Notes: generated by a model from the sequence alone, not told the origin. Shown: positions 20,321 through 29,361, numbered from the stretch's first letter. The stretch: 64,000 nucleotides of DNA from Myxococcota bacterium (GCA_029243605.1 JAQWRT010000012.1:1-64000); one strand, 5' to 3'. Translations and numbers: made by a program.

Positions 20321-20619
20321 CCCTCCTCCCCGTCGATCACCTTGGGGACAACAAAGGCGTGGCCGTCGGAAGCGGGGGCATTGGCGACAGCCAGGTCCGG
20401 GTCGATCCCCGGGCTCGCCCTGTCCGGGCGCAGGGGAGTCGCCAGGGGAATCGCGTGGGCGGTGGGCTCGATTCCCTCAGTATCGAGGGCCTGAAGCTGC
20501 TCGACGTGGTCCAGAATCTGGCCCAGCTCGTGGGTCATGGCTTCGATTTCATCTTTCGAGAGCGACAGGCGAGCCAGGTCGGCGGTGCGCTCTACGTCTT
20601 CGCGGGTAATCCTCGACAT
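20317..20619 (-). CDS. gatC: Asp-tRNA(Asn)/Glu-tRNA(Gln) amidotransferase subunit C
   Basis: GatC is the small stabilising belt between GatA and GatB. The 100 residues show ITREDVERTADLARLSLS, then the amphipathic linker and a TAHAIPLATPLRPD loop, and end VVPKVIDGEEG. The start used is ATG at 20619 (MSRITRED); the frame extends six codons upstream without need. It is the first gene of gatC-gatA-gatB-mtnA and is divergent from the DEAD-box helicase gene. Confidence 0.95.
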   Translation of the reverse strand: MSRITREDVERTADLARLSLSKDEIEAMTHELGQILDHVEQLQALDTEGIEPTAHAIPLATPLRPDRASPGIDPDLAVANAPASDGHAFVVPKVIDGEEG

Positions 20620-20741
20620 GGCGCACAAAGCTAGCACGCGCGCCCGGATCCAAGGCCGGCCGAGGCCCGGATCGGGTAAATCCCCTCCGCGCCCGAGGCA
20701 TTTGCCAAGCCCCCTGCCGGGGCCTAGGCTACGTCCCCTAT

Positions 20742-22232
20742 ATGACTGAACTTTCTGAACTTTCTGAACTTTTTTCCGAAGTCGCCGAAGACATTCAAAC
20801 CTCCATCCGCGAGTTGGGTTGGCAGACGCCCACGGCTGTCCAGGCCAAGGCCATCCCGCTGATGCGCGGCGGCGGAGACCTGATCGTCCAGGCCCAGACG
20901 GGCTCGGGCAAAACCGGAGCCTTCGGGATTCCCCTGGTCGAGGGCATCGATATCTCCATCGCGGGTATTCAGGCTCTCGTGATGCTGCCCACCCGGGAAC
21001 TCGCGAATCAAGTCGCCGTCGAGTTGACCACCCTGGGCCGACATCGCGGCGTCATCGTGCTCCCCGTCTACGGAGGAACCGGCTACTCCGAGCAAGTGGA
21101 CGCCCTGGAAGCCGGGGTGCACATCATCGTGGGAACCCCCGGCCGAATTCTCGACCACCTGGGCAACGGGCGTATGGACCTGCGCGATGTCGCAACCCTC
21201 GTGCTCGACGAGGCCGACGAGATGCTCTCCCTGGGCTTCTGGCCCGACATGCGAGAGATCGCCTCTTACCTACCCGAATCCCGCCAGTCGCATCTTTTCT
21301 CGGCGACGATTCCCGAGAAGGTTCGCTCGCTCTCTCGATTCTTTCTCAACGATGCCGAATTCGTGGCCGTCGATGACGGTCTGAGTGCTCCTCAGCAGAT
21401 TGAGCATTACTACTACGTCTGCAGTGCCAACGAGAAGGAAGCCCTGCTCGCCCGTGTCCTCGAGTTCGAAGACCCGGAGAGCGCGATCATCTTCTGCAAC
21501 ACCAAGGCGGATGTTCGCTTCATCACGGGCTACCTCAGCAAGCGGGGCTTCAACGCGGACCAGATCTCCGGGGACCTCGCCCAGGCGGCCCGAGAGCGAG
21601 CGCTCAAGCGAATCAAGTCGGGCGAGTTGCGTTTTCTCGTGGCCACGGATGTGGCGGCCCGAGGGATCGATATCAGCGACCTCTCCCACGTCATCAGCTA
21701 TGCCACCGCCGACGCACCCGAGGTCTACGTCCACCGAACCGGCAGAACCGGCCGGGCGGGAAAGGCGGGCATCGCTATATCCCTGGTATCAGGCCTGGAT
21801 ATCGGCAATTTCAAGCACATGCAGAACGTTAACAAGATCGAGGTCGTCGAGCGCAAGCCCCCGACCGAGAAGGATATGCTCAAGCGAATCCGAGAGCGCA
21901 TTCAGGTCAAGGTGGAGCACGAGATGCGCGGCCTGACCCCGGCCCAGACCGACTTTGAGGTCAACCGACTCATCCCCGTGGTCGAGGAGATGGCCACGAC
22001 CCACGAGGGACGCCGAGATCTCGCGGGGATCTGTGCCGCGTACCTGACCGAGCATCGCCCGGAGACCACCATCGCCCCGGAGACCGAAACCGAAGCTGCC
22101 CCCCAAAGCGAGAACCGCAAACCGCGCAGTTCGCGAAGAGGCGGTGGCGGTGGCGGCTCGCGTGGTGGTGGCGGTGGTGGCGGCGGACGACGCCGAGGTG
22201 GCGGCGGCGGTGGCGGCCGAGGGCGCCGTTAG
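20742..22232 (+). CDS. DEAD-box RNA helicase with RGG-rich tail
   Basis: A 496-residue ATP-dependent RNA helicase of the DeaD/CsdA group. Motifs: AQTGSGKT at 51-58, PTRELANQV, GTPGR, DEADEM, SAT, RGIDI, and HRTGRTGRAG. The part after the two RecA domains is shorter than in E. coli DeaD and ends in about 30 residues of Gly/Arg repeats (from about 465), encoded by simple GGT/GGC runs. The N-terminus encodes a tandem ELS ELS ELF repeat. It likely unwinds structured RNA in ribosome assembly or cold adaptation. It is divergent from gatC and followed 71 bases later by a membrane GT-C gene. Confidence 0.94.
   Translation: MTELSELSELFSEVAEDIQTSIRELGWQTPTAVQAKAIPLMRGGGDLIVQAQTGSGKTGAFGIPLVEGIDISIAGIQALVMLPTRELANQVAVELTTLGRHRGVIVLPVYGGTGYSEQVDALEAGVHIIVGTPGRILDHLGNGRMDLRDVATLVLDEADEMLSLGFWPDMREIASYLPESRQSHLFSATIPEKVRSLSRFFLNDAEFVAVDDGLSAPQQIEHYYYVCSANEKEALLARVLEFEDPESAIIFCNTKADVRFITGYLSKRGFNADQISGDLAQAARERALKRIKSGELRFLVATDVAARGIDISDLSHVISYATADAPEVYVHRTGRTGRAGKAGIAISLVSGLDIGNFKHMQNVNKIEVVERKPPTEKDMLKRIRERIQVKVEHEMRGLTPAQTDFEVNRLIPVVEEMATTHEGRRDLAGICAAYLTEHRPETTIAPETETEAAPQSENRKPRSSRRGGGGGGSRGGGGGGGGRRRGGGGGGGRGRR
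20746..20772. repeat. Three in-frame 9-bp repeats at the helicase N-terminus
   Basis: CTGAACTTT occurs three times in a row (20746-20754, 20755-20763, 20764-20772), starting two codons into the helicase gene. Copy-number change would keep the frame and alter the N-terminal length by three residues per unit. Confidence 0.9.
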
Positions 22233-22303
22233 CCCTCCCGGAGTCTTCTCGGCGCATCCCGTCCGGGCCTGAACCCCAGCGAGAAGGGGCGGAGGGGCGA
22301 CTC

Positions 22304-23641
22304 ATGGCACTTGGGCCGGCCGGCCTGGAATCTGAAATTCGCTCTTTGGGCGGTGTGCTCCGCGCGCTGCGCTCACCCGGAGCGTGGTTCTACTGCACCC
22401 TCGCCCTGGGTGCGGCGCTCCGGCTCTTCTTGGCCTACGCGACCCCGGGCACCGTGGACGTCGAGATCTGGCAAGCCCACGCCCACACCGTCGATGAGCG
22501 GGGCCTTATCGAGTACTACCGCGGCGGCCGCTTCATTTTCAATCACCCCCCCACCTTGGGAATCGCCGCCAGCGGCTTGAGCGCCCTCGCCGACGCGACG
22601 GGGTTGAGCTTCGCATTTCTCTTTCGACTGCCCTTCGCGTTACTCGACGCGTTGACCGCTCTCCTGCTCTTCAGCGCTCTCGGCCAAGCCCGAAATGAAA
22701 ACCTACACCGGGCCCGCTATGCGCTCACGGGCCTCTACTGGATCTGTCCCCTCAGCGTAATCTTCTCCTCGTATCACGGGAATACGGACTCCGCCCTAGC
22801 CTTCTTCCTGCTCGCTTCGTCACTCTGCCTAGGCCGGGGGAAATCTGCCTGGGCGGGGGCGCTGCTCGGGCTTTCGCTCTGGGTCAAGATCCCCGGCTTG
22901 CTCGCGCTCCCCGTGCTTTTGCTCGCCGCGCCGAGTTGGCGTGAACGCTTCCGCTTCGGCGCCGCCTTCGGCGGAGTCGCCCTGCTCGGCTACCTGCCCT
23001 GGCTGCTCCAAGATCCCGAGTCCGTGATCCGCGCGGTTTTCCTCTATCAAGGGCTCGTGATCCAGACCACCTCGGGCATGCCGATCTGGGGTCTGCAAAT
23101 CTTCTACCCGGATCCCGCCGACCTCTCTCCCACCCTCTTGGACTGGTTCCGACGCTTTCGAGCGGGCTACTACGAGTGGAATACTCTCGTCGCTCTGGGC
23201 CCCATCGCCGTTTACGCTCTGCTTCGCGCGCCCCGAAAGGATCTCGAATCTATTCTCGCCGGCATCGCGGGGAGCTATTTCATTCTCTATGGCCTCACCA
23301 ATTTCTGGGCCTTTCAATACCTCGCCTGGGCGCTGCCCCTCTGGCCATTCCTGGGCTTTCGCCTGGCCACCCTGGCCCAGATCACCGCCTCCCTTTACAT
23401 CTACGGGCTCTACGCCTGGCTCTCCGGAAGCCCAATCCTCGTGGGAGAATGGGATTTTATCGGCCAGGCCATCTGGCCGAGTTCTCTGGTCGGCCTGCGC
23501 GACGCCTGTTTTCTCTTCTTCTTCGGCTCGGCGTTCTACCTACTCGCGCGAGCCAGCCGCGAAGCATGGCGGAAGCCGAAGAAGCTAGGAGGCGAGACCG
23601 GCGGGTTCCGAGCGGTCCGAGAGGGCGACGTCGAGGGCTAG
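22304..23641 (+). CDS. Multi-pass GT-C-type glycosyltransferase
   Basis: A 445-residue inner-membrane protein with about ten hydrophobic segments. The first outside loop holds VDVEIWQAHAHTVDERG and NHPPTLG, the acidic catalytic-loop and PP-rich arrangement of lipid-phosphate-sugar-dependent GT-C enzymes (GT39/GT87-like). It probably uses a polyprenyl-phosphate sugar donor and acts on the periplasmic side; acceptor and sugar are unknown. ATG at 22304 lies 71 bases after the helicase. Its 3' end overlaps the convergent C45-like gene by 57 bases, and the last 20 or so residues are charged and cytoplasmic-looking. Confidence 0.78.
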   Translation: MALGPAGLESEIRSLGGVLRALRSPGAWFYCTLALGAALRLFLAYATPGTVDVEIWQAHAHTVDERGLIEYYRGGRFIFNHPPTLGIAASGLSALADATGLSFAFLFRLPFALLDALTALLLFSALGQARNENLHRARYALTGLYWICPLSVIFSSYHGNTDSALAFFLLASSLCLGRGKSAWAGALLGLSLWVKIPGLLALPVLLLAAPSWRERFRFGAAFGGVALLGYLPWLLQDPESVIRAVFLYQGLVIQTTSGMPIWGLQIFYPDPADLSPTLLDWFRRFRAGYYEWNTLVALGPIAVYALLRAPRKDLESILAGIAGSYFILYGLTNFWAFQYLAWALPLWPFLGFRLATLAQITASLYIYGLYAWLSGSPILVGEWDFIGQAIWPSSLVGLRDACFLFFFGSAFYLLARASREAWRKPKKLGGETGGFRAVREGDVEG

Positions 23642-24517
23642 GATCCGCTCGCTACTCGAGCCGTCCCTGAGTTCGAGACGCCTTTCCCCGCAGTCGAGTC
23701 GAATCATCGGCGACCCAGCCAAGGGCACACGCCCGGCCGCGGGCGATGCCGACCAGGATTCGAAGGCCTTCATCGCCGGGCCGGGGAGGCCCGCCAGAAT
23801 CGGAGAGCCCTCGCTTCGTTCTGGCGTGGGAGCTTCGGCCTCGAAATGAACAGCCCCAAGACGGCCTTCGGCATCCCCGAGCAAAAGCGTTCCCTGGCCC
23901 TTCACGGGCCGATTGAGACACCAATCGATTCCGGCTTCGATTTCCTCGAAGCGCTGCAGGCATTCCTGAACGAAGAATTGCGAGGATGCAGCGGACCCCC
24001 CAAGCGATGCAACTTCGCCGCTTGGCGCCATGCATACCGCCAGACCCGCCTCGTTGATCCCCGCGACGGCGGACACGCACCACGGTTCGGTCAATTCGAG
24101 GGAGGCGAAGCCGACCTCTGGGCGGCTGCGACGCACCAACCATGAGCCTCCAGCAAGGGTTCGAAGCAAATTGGAACCGGTGCCGTCACCGGCATGGAGA
24201 GCACAGGCCGCCTGGGCTTCATCCGCCTCGGAATACGCTGGGTCCTGGAGTTCGAGGAGGGAATCCACGGGGACACCGGCCCCCCGGGCCAGACCGTCCG
24301 CTCGCTCGGCGAGATGGGTGAAATGCCGAATCATCTCTCGGCCGCTTCCCGAGCCACGGATCGGGCCGCTGGTAAAGGCCGCGAGCTTGGGCCAACGGCG
24401 ACGGCGAGCAGCGAGCCCGTTTTTTTCAACCTGTTGGCGAATCGCGTTTCCCACGGCCAACCCCTGCCCGGAACCCAAATCCCTCGGGTGGCCCGTACAC
24501 TCGATCACGCTCCACAT
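23585..24517 (-). CDS. C45-like (acyl-CoA:6-APA acyltransferase-type) Ntn hydrolase
   Basis: A 310-residue protein. An AACALHAGDG segment supplies a Cys at the place of the self-processing nucleophile. WLVRRSRPEVGFASLEL and VSAVAGINEAGLAVCMAPS correspond to the conserved arginine/glycine block and the G-x-NEAGL motif of the C45 (isopenicillin N acyltransferase-like) family. Such enzymes cleave themselves before the Cys and then act on amide bonds. The ATG at 24517 follows GAGG at good spacing; the frame runs on to 24688 without resemblance. The 3' end overlaps the convergent GT-C gene. The substrate is unknown, and the Gly usually before the nucleophile Cys is Ala here. Confidence 0.65.
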   Translation of the reverse strand: MWSVIECTGHPRDLGSGQGLAVGNAIRQQVEKNGLAARRRRWPKLAAFTSGPIRGSGSGREMIRHFTHLAERADGLARGAGVPVDSLLELQDPAYSEADEAQAACALHAGDGTGSNLLRTLAGGSWLVRRSRPEVGFASLELTEPWCVSAVAGINEAGLAVCMAPSGEVASLGGSAASSQFFVQECLQRFEEIEAGIDWCLNRPVKGQGTLLLGDAEGRLGAVHFEAEAPTPERSEGSPILAGLPGPAMKAFESWSASPAAGRVPLAGSPMIRLDCGERRLELRDGSSSERILALDVALSDRSEPAGLAS

Positions 24518-24582
24518 CACGAACCTCAAACTTTCTTCTGCAGAGGCCGCGGGAGAACTCTGCGGGGTTGGGGGCGTCGGGA

Positions 24583-25449
24583 CTAGTTCACCACATCGGT
24601 CGTGGGGTCGAACTCCAGACGTATTTGACTCGAGAGCCCCTCGTTCAGCGAACCCAGGCGGTAGCCTTCCAGGTCGAGGCAAACCCACTTGAAACCCAAG
24701 GGCTTGATGGCATCGGCCATTCGCTGCATCAACTCCGGGGACACGCCGCCCTCCACCTCACCCGGGTCGATCTCGATCCGGGCGATCTCTCCGTGGTGGC
24801 GCAGTCGGACCTGACGAAAGCCCAATTCGCGGAGCAGGGTCTCGCCCCGATCCACCTGGGAGAGACGTTCGGAAGTGACCTCGGTCCCATAGGGCAGCCT
24901 CGAAGCGAGGCAGGCCGAAGCCGGCAAGGACCAACAGGGCAGGCCCGCCTGGCGTGAGAGTGCACGAATTTCGTCCTTGGACAGCCCTGCGGCGACCAGC
25001 GGCGAGAGAACCCTGTGTTCTTCCGCGGCCCGATGGCCCGGCCTGAAATCGCCCTTGTCATCGAGATTGATGCCGTAGGCGAGCGCGTCGAAGCCCATCT
25101 CGTCGAGCAGGGTATCCATCCGGGAAAAAAGCTCGCTCTTGCAGTGATAGCAGCGGTCGGGAGCGTTTCGACGATACTCGACGCTCTCCATTTCCCGGGT
25201 GGTAACGAAACGGTGGGGGAGATCAAAGTCGCTCACGATCTGCTGGGCCATGGCCTGATGACTTGCGGGATAGGAGGGCGAGACCGCGGTCACCGCCAGA
25301 CTCTTCGGTCCCAGGGCCTGGTGCGCTGCCCACGCCAGATAACTCGAATCAACGCCCCCAGAAAAAGCCACCATCAGGCTCCCTCGGCTTCGCAAATCCT
25401 CAAGGAGCGCTTTTTCTTTTTCCTGGGTACGGGGGGAGGGGTTGGACAT
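24583..25449 (-). CDS. larE: ATP-dependent sacrificial sulfur transferase LarE
   Basis: LarE adenylates and then thiolates the pyridinium dicarboxylate precursor of the nickel-pincer cofactor, giving up its own cysteine sulfur. The 288 residues show the PP-loop SGGVDSS at 30-36, PDRCYHCKSELF near 98 and the C180 position in SACLASRLPYG, which corresponds to the sacrificial Cys of the Lactobacillus protein. ATG at 25449 is preferred over the upstream frame. No larB, larC or larA is in the window, so the cofactor pathway must be elsewhere or the protein serves another thiolation. It lies 65 bases upstream of the C45-like gene on the same strand. Confidence 0.9.
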   Translation of the reverse strand: MSNPSPRTQEKEKALLEDLRSRGSLMVAFSGGVDSSYLAWAAHQALGPKSLAVTAVSPSYPASHQAMAQQIVSDFDLPHRFVTTREMESVEYRRNAPDRCYHCKSELFSRMDTLLDEMGFDALAYGINLDDKGDFRPGHRAAEEHRVLSPLVAAGLSKDEIRALSRQAGLPCWSLPASACLASRLPYGTEVTSERLSQVDRGETLLRELGFRQVRLRHHGEIARIEIDPGEVEGGVSPELMQRMADAIKPLGFKWVCLDLEGYRLGSLNEGLSSQIRLEFDPTTDVVN

Positions 25450-25558
25450 GCCCCCAGAGTAAGAGGCCCCCGAGATCGGGTCAAGGCGCACACAGAAGCC
25501 GCTCAGGGCCCTTCTCCAGCCCAGAGTCGGCTATGCTCCTCCCAATGGGAAACGCATC

Positions 25559-26653
25559 ATGAAGCTTCGTATTGGGCTTCTCTACGGGGGGCGTTCGGTC
25601 GAGCACGAGGTCTCGATCTCTTCGGCTCGCTCGATCTTCCAGGCCCTGGATCGCGACCGCTACGACATCTCGCTGGTGGAAATCGACTATTCCGGGCACT
25701 GGTACCTGCGTGAACCCGATGCCTTCTCGGCGAAGGAATCGGAGAAGGGGATGGAGGTCTCCCTCGCACCGGTCCCCGGTTTGGCGGCCCTCGTCCCCAC
25801 GGCCGACCCCAGCCAACCCGCCATCGCCCTGGATGTGATTTTTCCCATCATACACGGGAGAAACGGCGAGGATGGCACCCTTCAGGGCCTGCTCGAACTC
25901 AAGGAAATCCCTTACGTGGGTTCGGGGGTTCTGAGCTCAGCTGCTCAAATGGACAAGGACATCGCCAAAAAGCTGCTTGCCCAGGCAGCGCTACCCGTCG
26001 TCCCGTGGCTCACTTTTCGCCGACACGAACTCGAGGGCGATCGGCGGCAGGCCGCCGAGAGCGAAGTCGGTATGCAACTCGGTTACCCCGTCTTCGTCAA
26101 ACCCGCGAACTCGGGTTCTTCCGTCGGCATTAGCAAGGTCAAGGATCGGGAGTCCCTCGCGGCGGCTCTGGACGAAGCCCTCCGACACGACGACAAATTG
26201 ATCGTCGAACGCGGCCTGGATGCCCGGGAGATCGAGGTCGCGGTGCTCGGCGACGAGGTTCCCGAGGCCTCGGTGCCAGGCGAAATAAAACCCAGCCACG
26301 AGTTCTACGACTACGAGGCGAAATACCTGGACAACTCAACCGACCTGCTGATTCCTGCCCCGCTCTCCGACGAGCGAAGTGCCCGACTGCGCGAAATGGC
26401 GACGGAAGCCTTCCGGGCCCTGGATGCGGCGGGAATGGCCCGAGTCGATTTTCTCATCGACCGAGCTTCCGATGAGATCTACATCAACGAACTGAATAGC
26501 TTGCCCGGCTTCACCGACGTTTCGATGTACGCACAACTCTGGCAGGCCACAGGTCTCCCCATGAACGAACTCCTGGACCGACTGGTCGATCTCGCCCTAA
26601 AGCGAAACCAGAGACGGCGCGGTTTTCAACGCCGTTTCTCCGGGGACAGCTAG
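25559..26653 (+). CDS. ddl: D-alanine--D-alanine ligase
   Basis: Ddl joins two D-alanines for peptidoglycan precursors. The 364-residue ATP-grasp enzyme shows GGRSVEHEVSISSA near 10-23, FPIIHGRNGEDGTLQGLLEL, YVGSGVLSSAAQMDK, FVKPANSGSSVGISKV, the omega-loop region KPSHEFYDYEAKYLDN with the Tyr typical of D-Ala-D-Ala specificity, and YINELNSLPGF. The RRR-rich tail is longer than usual. It stands apart from any mur/fts cluster, divergent from larE and convergent with the sulfatase-like gene (22 bases). Confidence 0.97.
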   Translation: MKLRIGLLYGGRSVEHEVSISSARSIFQALDRDRYDISLVEIDYSGHWYLREPDAFSAKESEKGMEVSLAPVPGLAALVPTADPSQPAIALDVIFPIIHGRNGEDGTLQGLLELKEIPYVGSGVLSSAAQMDKDIAKKLLAQAALPVVPWLTFRRHELEGDRRQAAESEVGMQLGYPVFVKPANSGSSVGISKVKDRESLAAALDEALRHDDKLIVERGLDAREIEVAVLGDEVPEASVPGEIKPSHEFYDYEAKYLDNSTDLLIPAPLSDERSARLREMATEAFRALDAAGMARVDFLIDRASDEIYINELNSLPGFTDVSMYAQLWQATGLPMNELLDRLVDLALKRNQRRRGFQRRFSGDS

Positions 26654-26675
26654 AACCGCCCCAGGCGTGCCGCGC

Positions 26676-28160
26676 TCACGGCCCGCTTCCCTCTTCCGTC
26701 TCGCCGCTCTGGGCGGCTGCCTTGCGCTGGGCTGCCTTGAACGGGTCAGGCGGAGAGACGTCATAGCCGAGTGCACGCAGCTGGGCGCGCATCATTTCGT
26801 CCAACTCAATCTCTCGAACTTCCCAATCCGGCTGCGCTCGTTCCAAGAAATCCTCGGCTTCCCGTTCAAATTTCGCAACGATCTCGGGAGCAGATTCACT
26901 GAGGTCGTCCAGCTCGACTGGGTCCGAGGAATGATCGAAGAGTTTCGGCTCCTCGGGAAACCTTCGCGAATAGATGAAACGGTAGGGCTCCTTTCGGAGC
27001 GAGAGAATCTCATCGGTATCTTGGCTATCCCGCCCCCAGTTACGGTCCAAATGCGCGAATAGAGTTCTCCCCTGCAACTCCTCTCGCTCACTCCCCCCTC
27101 CCTCGCCAGCGGCAAGAACCAAGGGCATAAGAGACCGGCCTTCGGCTCCGGTCAAACCCGGCAAACCAACGAGATCCAGGATCGTCGGCCAAATGTCGAT
27201 ATTCGCCACGGGCTCCTCAACGAGGATTCCGCCTTCGATCGCTATGGGCGGAGCCACGATCAGAGGAACACTCTGAACTTCCCAATACAAATTCCGGCCG
27301 TGTCCTTCGCCCCCATGCTCAAAGAATGCTTCGCCGTGATCCGAGGCGATAATGATCACCGTGTTGTCGAGCAAACCTTGAGCTCTGAGTTGCGTAACCA
27401 GCGCACCCACGTTCTGATCGACCCAATGCAGGGCGCTGTCATAAATATCCGAGAACGAACTGCCATAAACTGGCGACGTGTCGCTATAGAGGTACTGGTG
27501 AACATCCATGTAGTGGAGATAAAGGAAAAAAGGCTGATCCCCACTGCCGCTCAGAAATTCGACACCCGCCTGAGTGGCATCCAAGTCCGTCCCGGCCAGC
27601 CGATGGCTTGAGGGGCTGTTCCGCCGAAGATCATCGGACGGATTATTGGGCATGGGGCGGGTATACAAATCGAAGCCGCGATCGAAGCCAAAATTGCTTG
27701 CGACCCAGCCGTTTCGCCAGACCCCGGCGGTGCGGAAGCCCGCATCCTGGAAAATTTCGGCGGGAAGCTTCGCCTCTTCGGGGAGCGCATGGGAAAACCG
27801 CAGGACACCCGTCTGCGCCGGCAAGAGTCCCGTCCAGAGGGAGGCCATGGAGGCCTTGGTCCAACTCGACTGCGACTCGACGTGCTCAAACCGAATGCCC
27901 CGAGCGGCCAGTTCATCGATATTCGGTGTCGTGGCCCTCTCGTACCCGTACGCCCCTACCCGATCGGCACGTAGGGTATCAATGAGGATAAAGAGAACGT
28001 TGAGATCCTCGCGCTCGGAGAGTGCCGCGATATCACTGACCTCTCCTCTCGGCACCTCGACATCGACACGCTCGAACTGCGAAAAAACCGCTGCCAGGAG
28101 CACCACTGCCGCCAGACCGAAATAGAGCCACGGCGAATCGATGAGCTTGCGGAAAAGCAC
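26676..28160 (-). CDS. Membrane-anchored sulfatase-superfamily enzyme, Thr at nucleophile position
   Basis: A 494-residue alkaline-phosphatase-fold hydrolase with one N-terminal membrane segment (about 11-28) and an outside catalytic domain. Metal motifs: VLFILIDTLRADRVGAYGYE near 55 and IIIASDHGEAFFEHGG. The element that holds Cys/Ser-x-Pro-x-Arg in formylglycine sulfatases reads T101-KASMASLWTG, so no formylglycine can form, as in phosphotransferase and phosphodiesterase branches. The C-terminal FDHSSDPVELDDL is a common sulfatase ending. It probably acts on sulfated or phosphorylated surface glycans. It starts 208 bases after the PEP-CTERM gene, beyond that gene's terminator. Confidence 0.85.
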   Translation of the reverse strand: MLFRKLIDSPWLYFGLAAVVLLAAVFSQFERVDVEVPRGEVSDIAALSEREDLNVLFILIDTLRADRVGAYGYERATTPNIDELAARGIRFEHVESQSSWTKASMASLWTGLLPAQTGVLRFSHALPEEAKLPAEIFQDAGFRTAGVWRNGWVASNFGFDRGFDLYTRPMPNNPSDDLRRNSPSSHRLAGTDLDATQAGVEFLSGSGDQPFFLYLHYMDVHQYLYSDTSPVYGSSFSDIYDSALHWVDQNVGALVTQLRAQGLLDNTVIIIASDHGEAFFEHGGEGHGRNLYWEVQSVPLIVAPPIAIEGGILVEEPVANIDIWPTILDLVGLPGLTGAEGRSLMPLVLAAGEGGGSEREELQGRTLFAHLDRNWGRDSQDTDEILSLRKEPYRFIYSRRFPEEPKLFDHSSDPVELDDLSESAPEIVAKFEREAEDFLERAQPDWEVREIELDEMMRAQLRALGYDVSPPDPFKAAQRKAAAQSGETEEGSGP

Positions 28161-28302
28161 CGGCTGACGACCTCCTTCTTAAAACTCGAAATGCTCTCAA
28201 GACTGAGCCTAGGGCAGAATCGACCCCCGGCCATTGGGGAGTCACTCGGATACCAGACCCCAGCGCCAGCAGCAACGGCAAGAAACCCAGGAGGGGGCTC
28301 CA

Positions 28303-28340
28303 GCAAAGAAAAAGGCGGCCACTCTATGCGAGTGGCCGCC
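28303..28340 (-). terminator. Rho-independent terminator of the PEP-CTERM gene
   Basis: Perfect 11-bp stem, arms 28314-28324 and 28330-28340 (GGCGGCCACTC and its complement), with a 5-nt loop. On the minus strand it is followed by TTTTTCTTTG (28304-28313). It lies 28 bases after the stop and separates the PEP-CTERM transcript from the sulfatase-like gene. Confidence 0.93.
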
Positions 28341-28368
28341 CCATTTCTTAGTTCAGCGCTGCTGAAGA

Positions 28369-29361
28369 TCAGCTCTTCATGCGCTTGCGGCCCAGGGCAA
28401 CGAGGCCCGCCGCACCTGAAACCAGCAACAGAACAGTGCCGGGCTCGGGGACGAACTTGAAGGTCTGGCGCCAAACGCCGGGGATGATTCCCTGGCCAAG
28501 GATGCCCGTGTTCACACGAAGCGGCGAGATCATCGTCACAGCGCCACCCACTGCCGTCGAGGCCAGGTTCTGGGTGCCACCGAAGTTGACGGTGTGTCGG
28601 GTGAGGTTGAGGCCGGTACCGGTGCTGGTGAATCCGCCCATGGTGGACAGCACCTTCGAGTCAGCCTGCTCGGCAGCGGTCAGGAACATTTCCACCGCCA
28701 CGCCAGTTGCTCCGCCACGAGCCGGGACCGAAATCACGTTGGTCGTAATTCCCGTGACCTGAACCTTGCCCGTGACCCAGGGACCGCCCGTCGCAACGAG
28801 GGGCTGGCCCGCGATGGTCACGGTGTCCGTGCCGCCAACACCAATCGTGCTGAGCGGGAAGGCCACACTGCCGACCGTCGTGCTCAGGACGACCTGGCCA
28901 TTGTAGGCACCGCCACCCACGCCGCCGCCGCCGAGGCAGCCGCTTGCGCAAATCGTTCCGGATGCGGCCGTGTAGTTGGGGTTGGTCGTCGCCAGATTTC
29001 CGCCCCAGGGATTCGCCGTCGGACCGAAGGCCGAGGTGTAGGCCGCGGACACGTTGGTCGCTGTCATCGTCATGTTTACGAGCAGCGCAACTCCCGTCAG
29101 CATCGACGTTCCTGCGGTAATCCCGGTCCCCTGGAAGAGACCGCCTCCGGTCGAAATATCGTGGCCCGAACCTGAGCCGTTGGTCAGAGTCGCTCCAGCA
29201 CCCGCGCCGTAACCGCCCTTAAGCTCGATGGTCGGCAGGGCCGCGAGGTTGACCTTGAACGAGCTGCCACCGGGAATGAGCACGGCGGCCGAACTGGATC
29301 CGGCGAGCAGAGTGCACACCGCGGCGATGGAAATCAGACCGGCTAATTTTCTTAACATCAT
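28369..29361 (-). CDS. PEP-CTERM sorting-domain protein
   Basis: A 330-residue exported protein, rich in Gly, Thr, Ser and Ala with many predicted beta strands. It has an N-terminal signal peptide (AAVCTLLAGSSSA|AVLI). It ends with the exosortase recognition tripartite signal: VPEPGTV at about 304-310, a hydrophobic helix (LLLVSGAAGLVAL) and a basic tip GRKRMKS. It should be processed by an exosortase (XrtA-type) and reach the surface or matrix; no exosortase gene is in the window. A short ICASGCLGG segment near the middle holds two Cys. ATG at 29361 is preceded by AAGGGG. The leader carries five 13-bp repeats. The mature function is unknown. Confidence 0.88.
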   Translation of the reverse strand: MMLRKLAGLISIAAVCTLLAGSSSAAVLIPGGSSFKVNLAALPTIELKGGYGAGAGATLTNGSGSGHDISTGGGLFQGTGITAGTSMLTGVALLVNMTMTATNVSAAYTSAFGPTANPWGGNLATTNPNYTAASGTICASGCLGGGGVGGGAYNGQVVLSTTVGSVAFPLSTIGVGGTDTVTIAGQPLVATGGPWVTGKVQVTGITTNVISVPARGGATGVAVEMFLTAAEQADSKVLSTMGGFTSTGTGLNLTRHTVNFGGTQNLASTAVGGAVTMISPLRVNTGILGQGIIPGVWRQTFKFVPEPGTVLLLVSGAAGLVALGRKRMKS

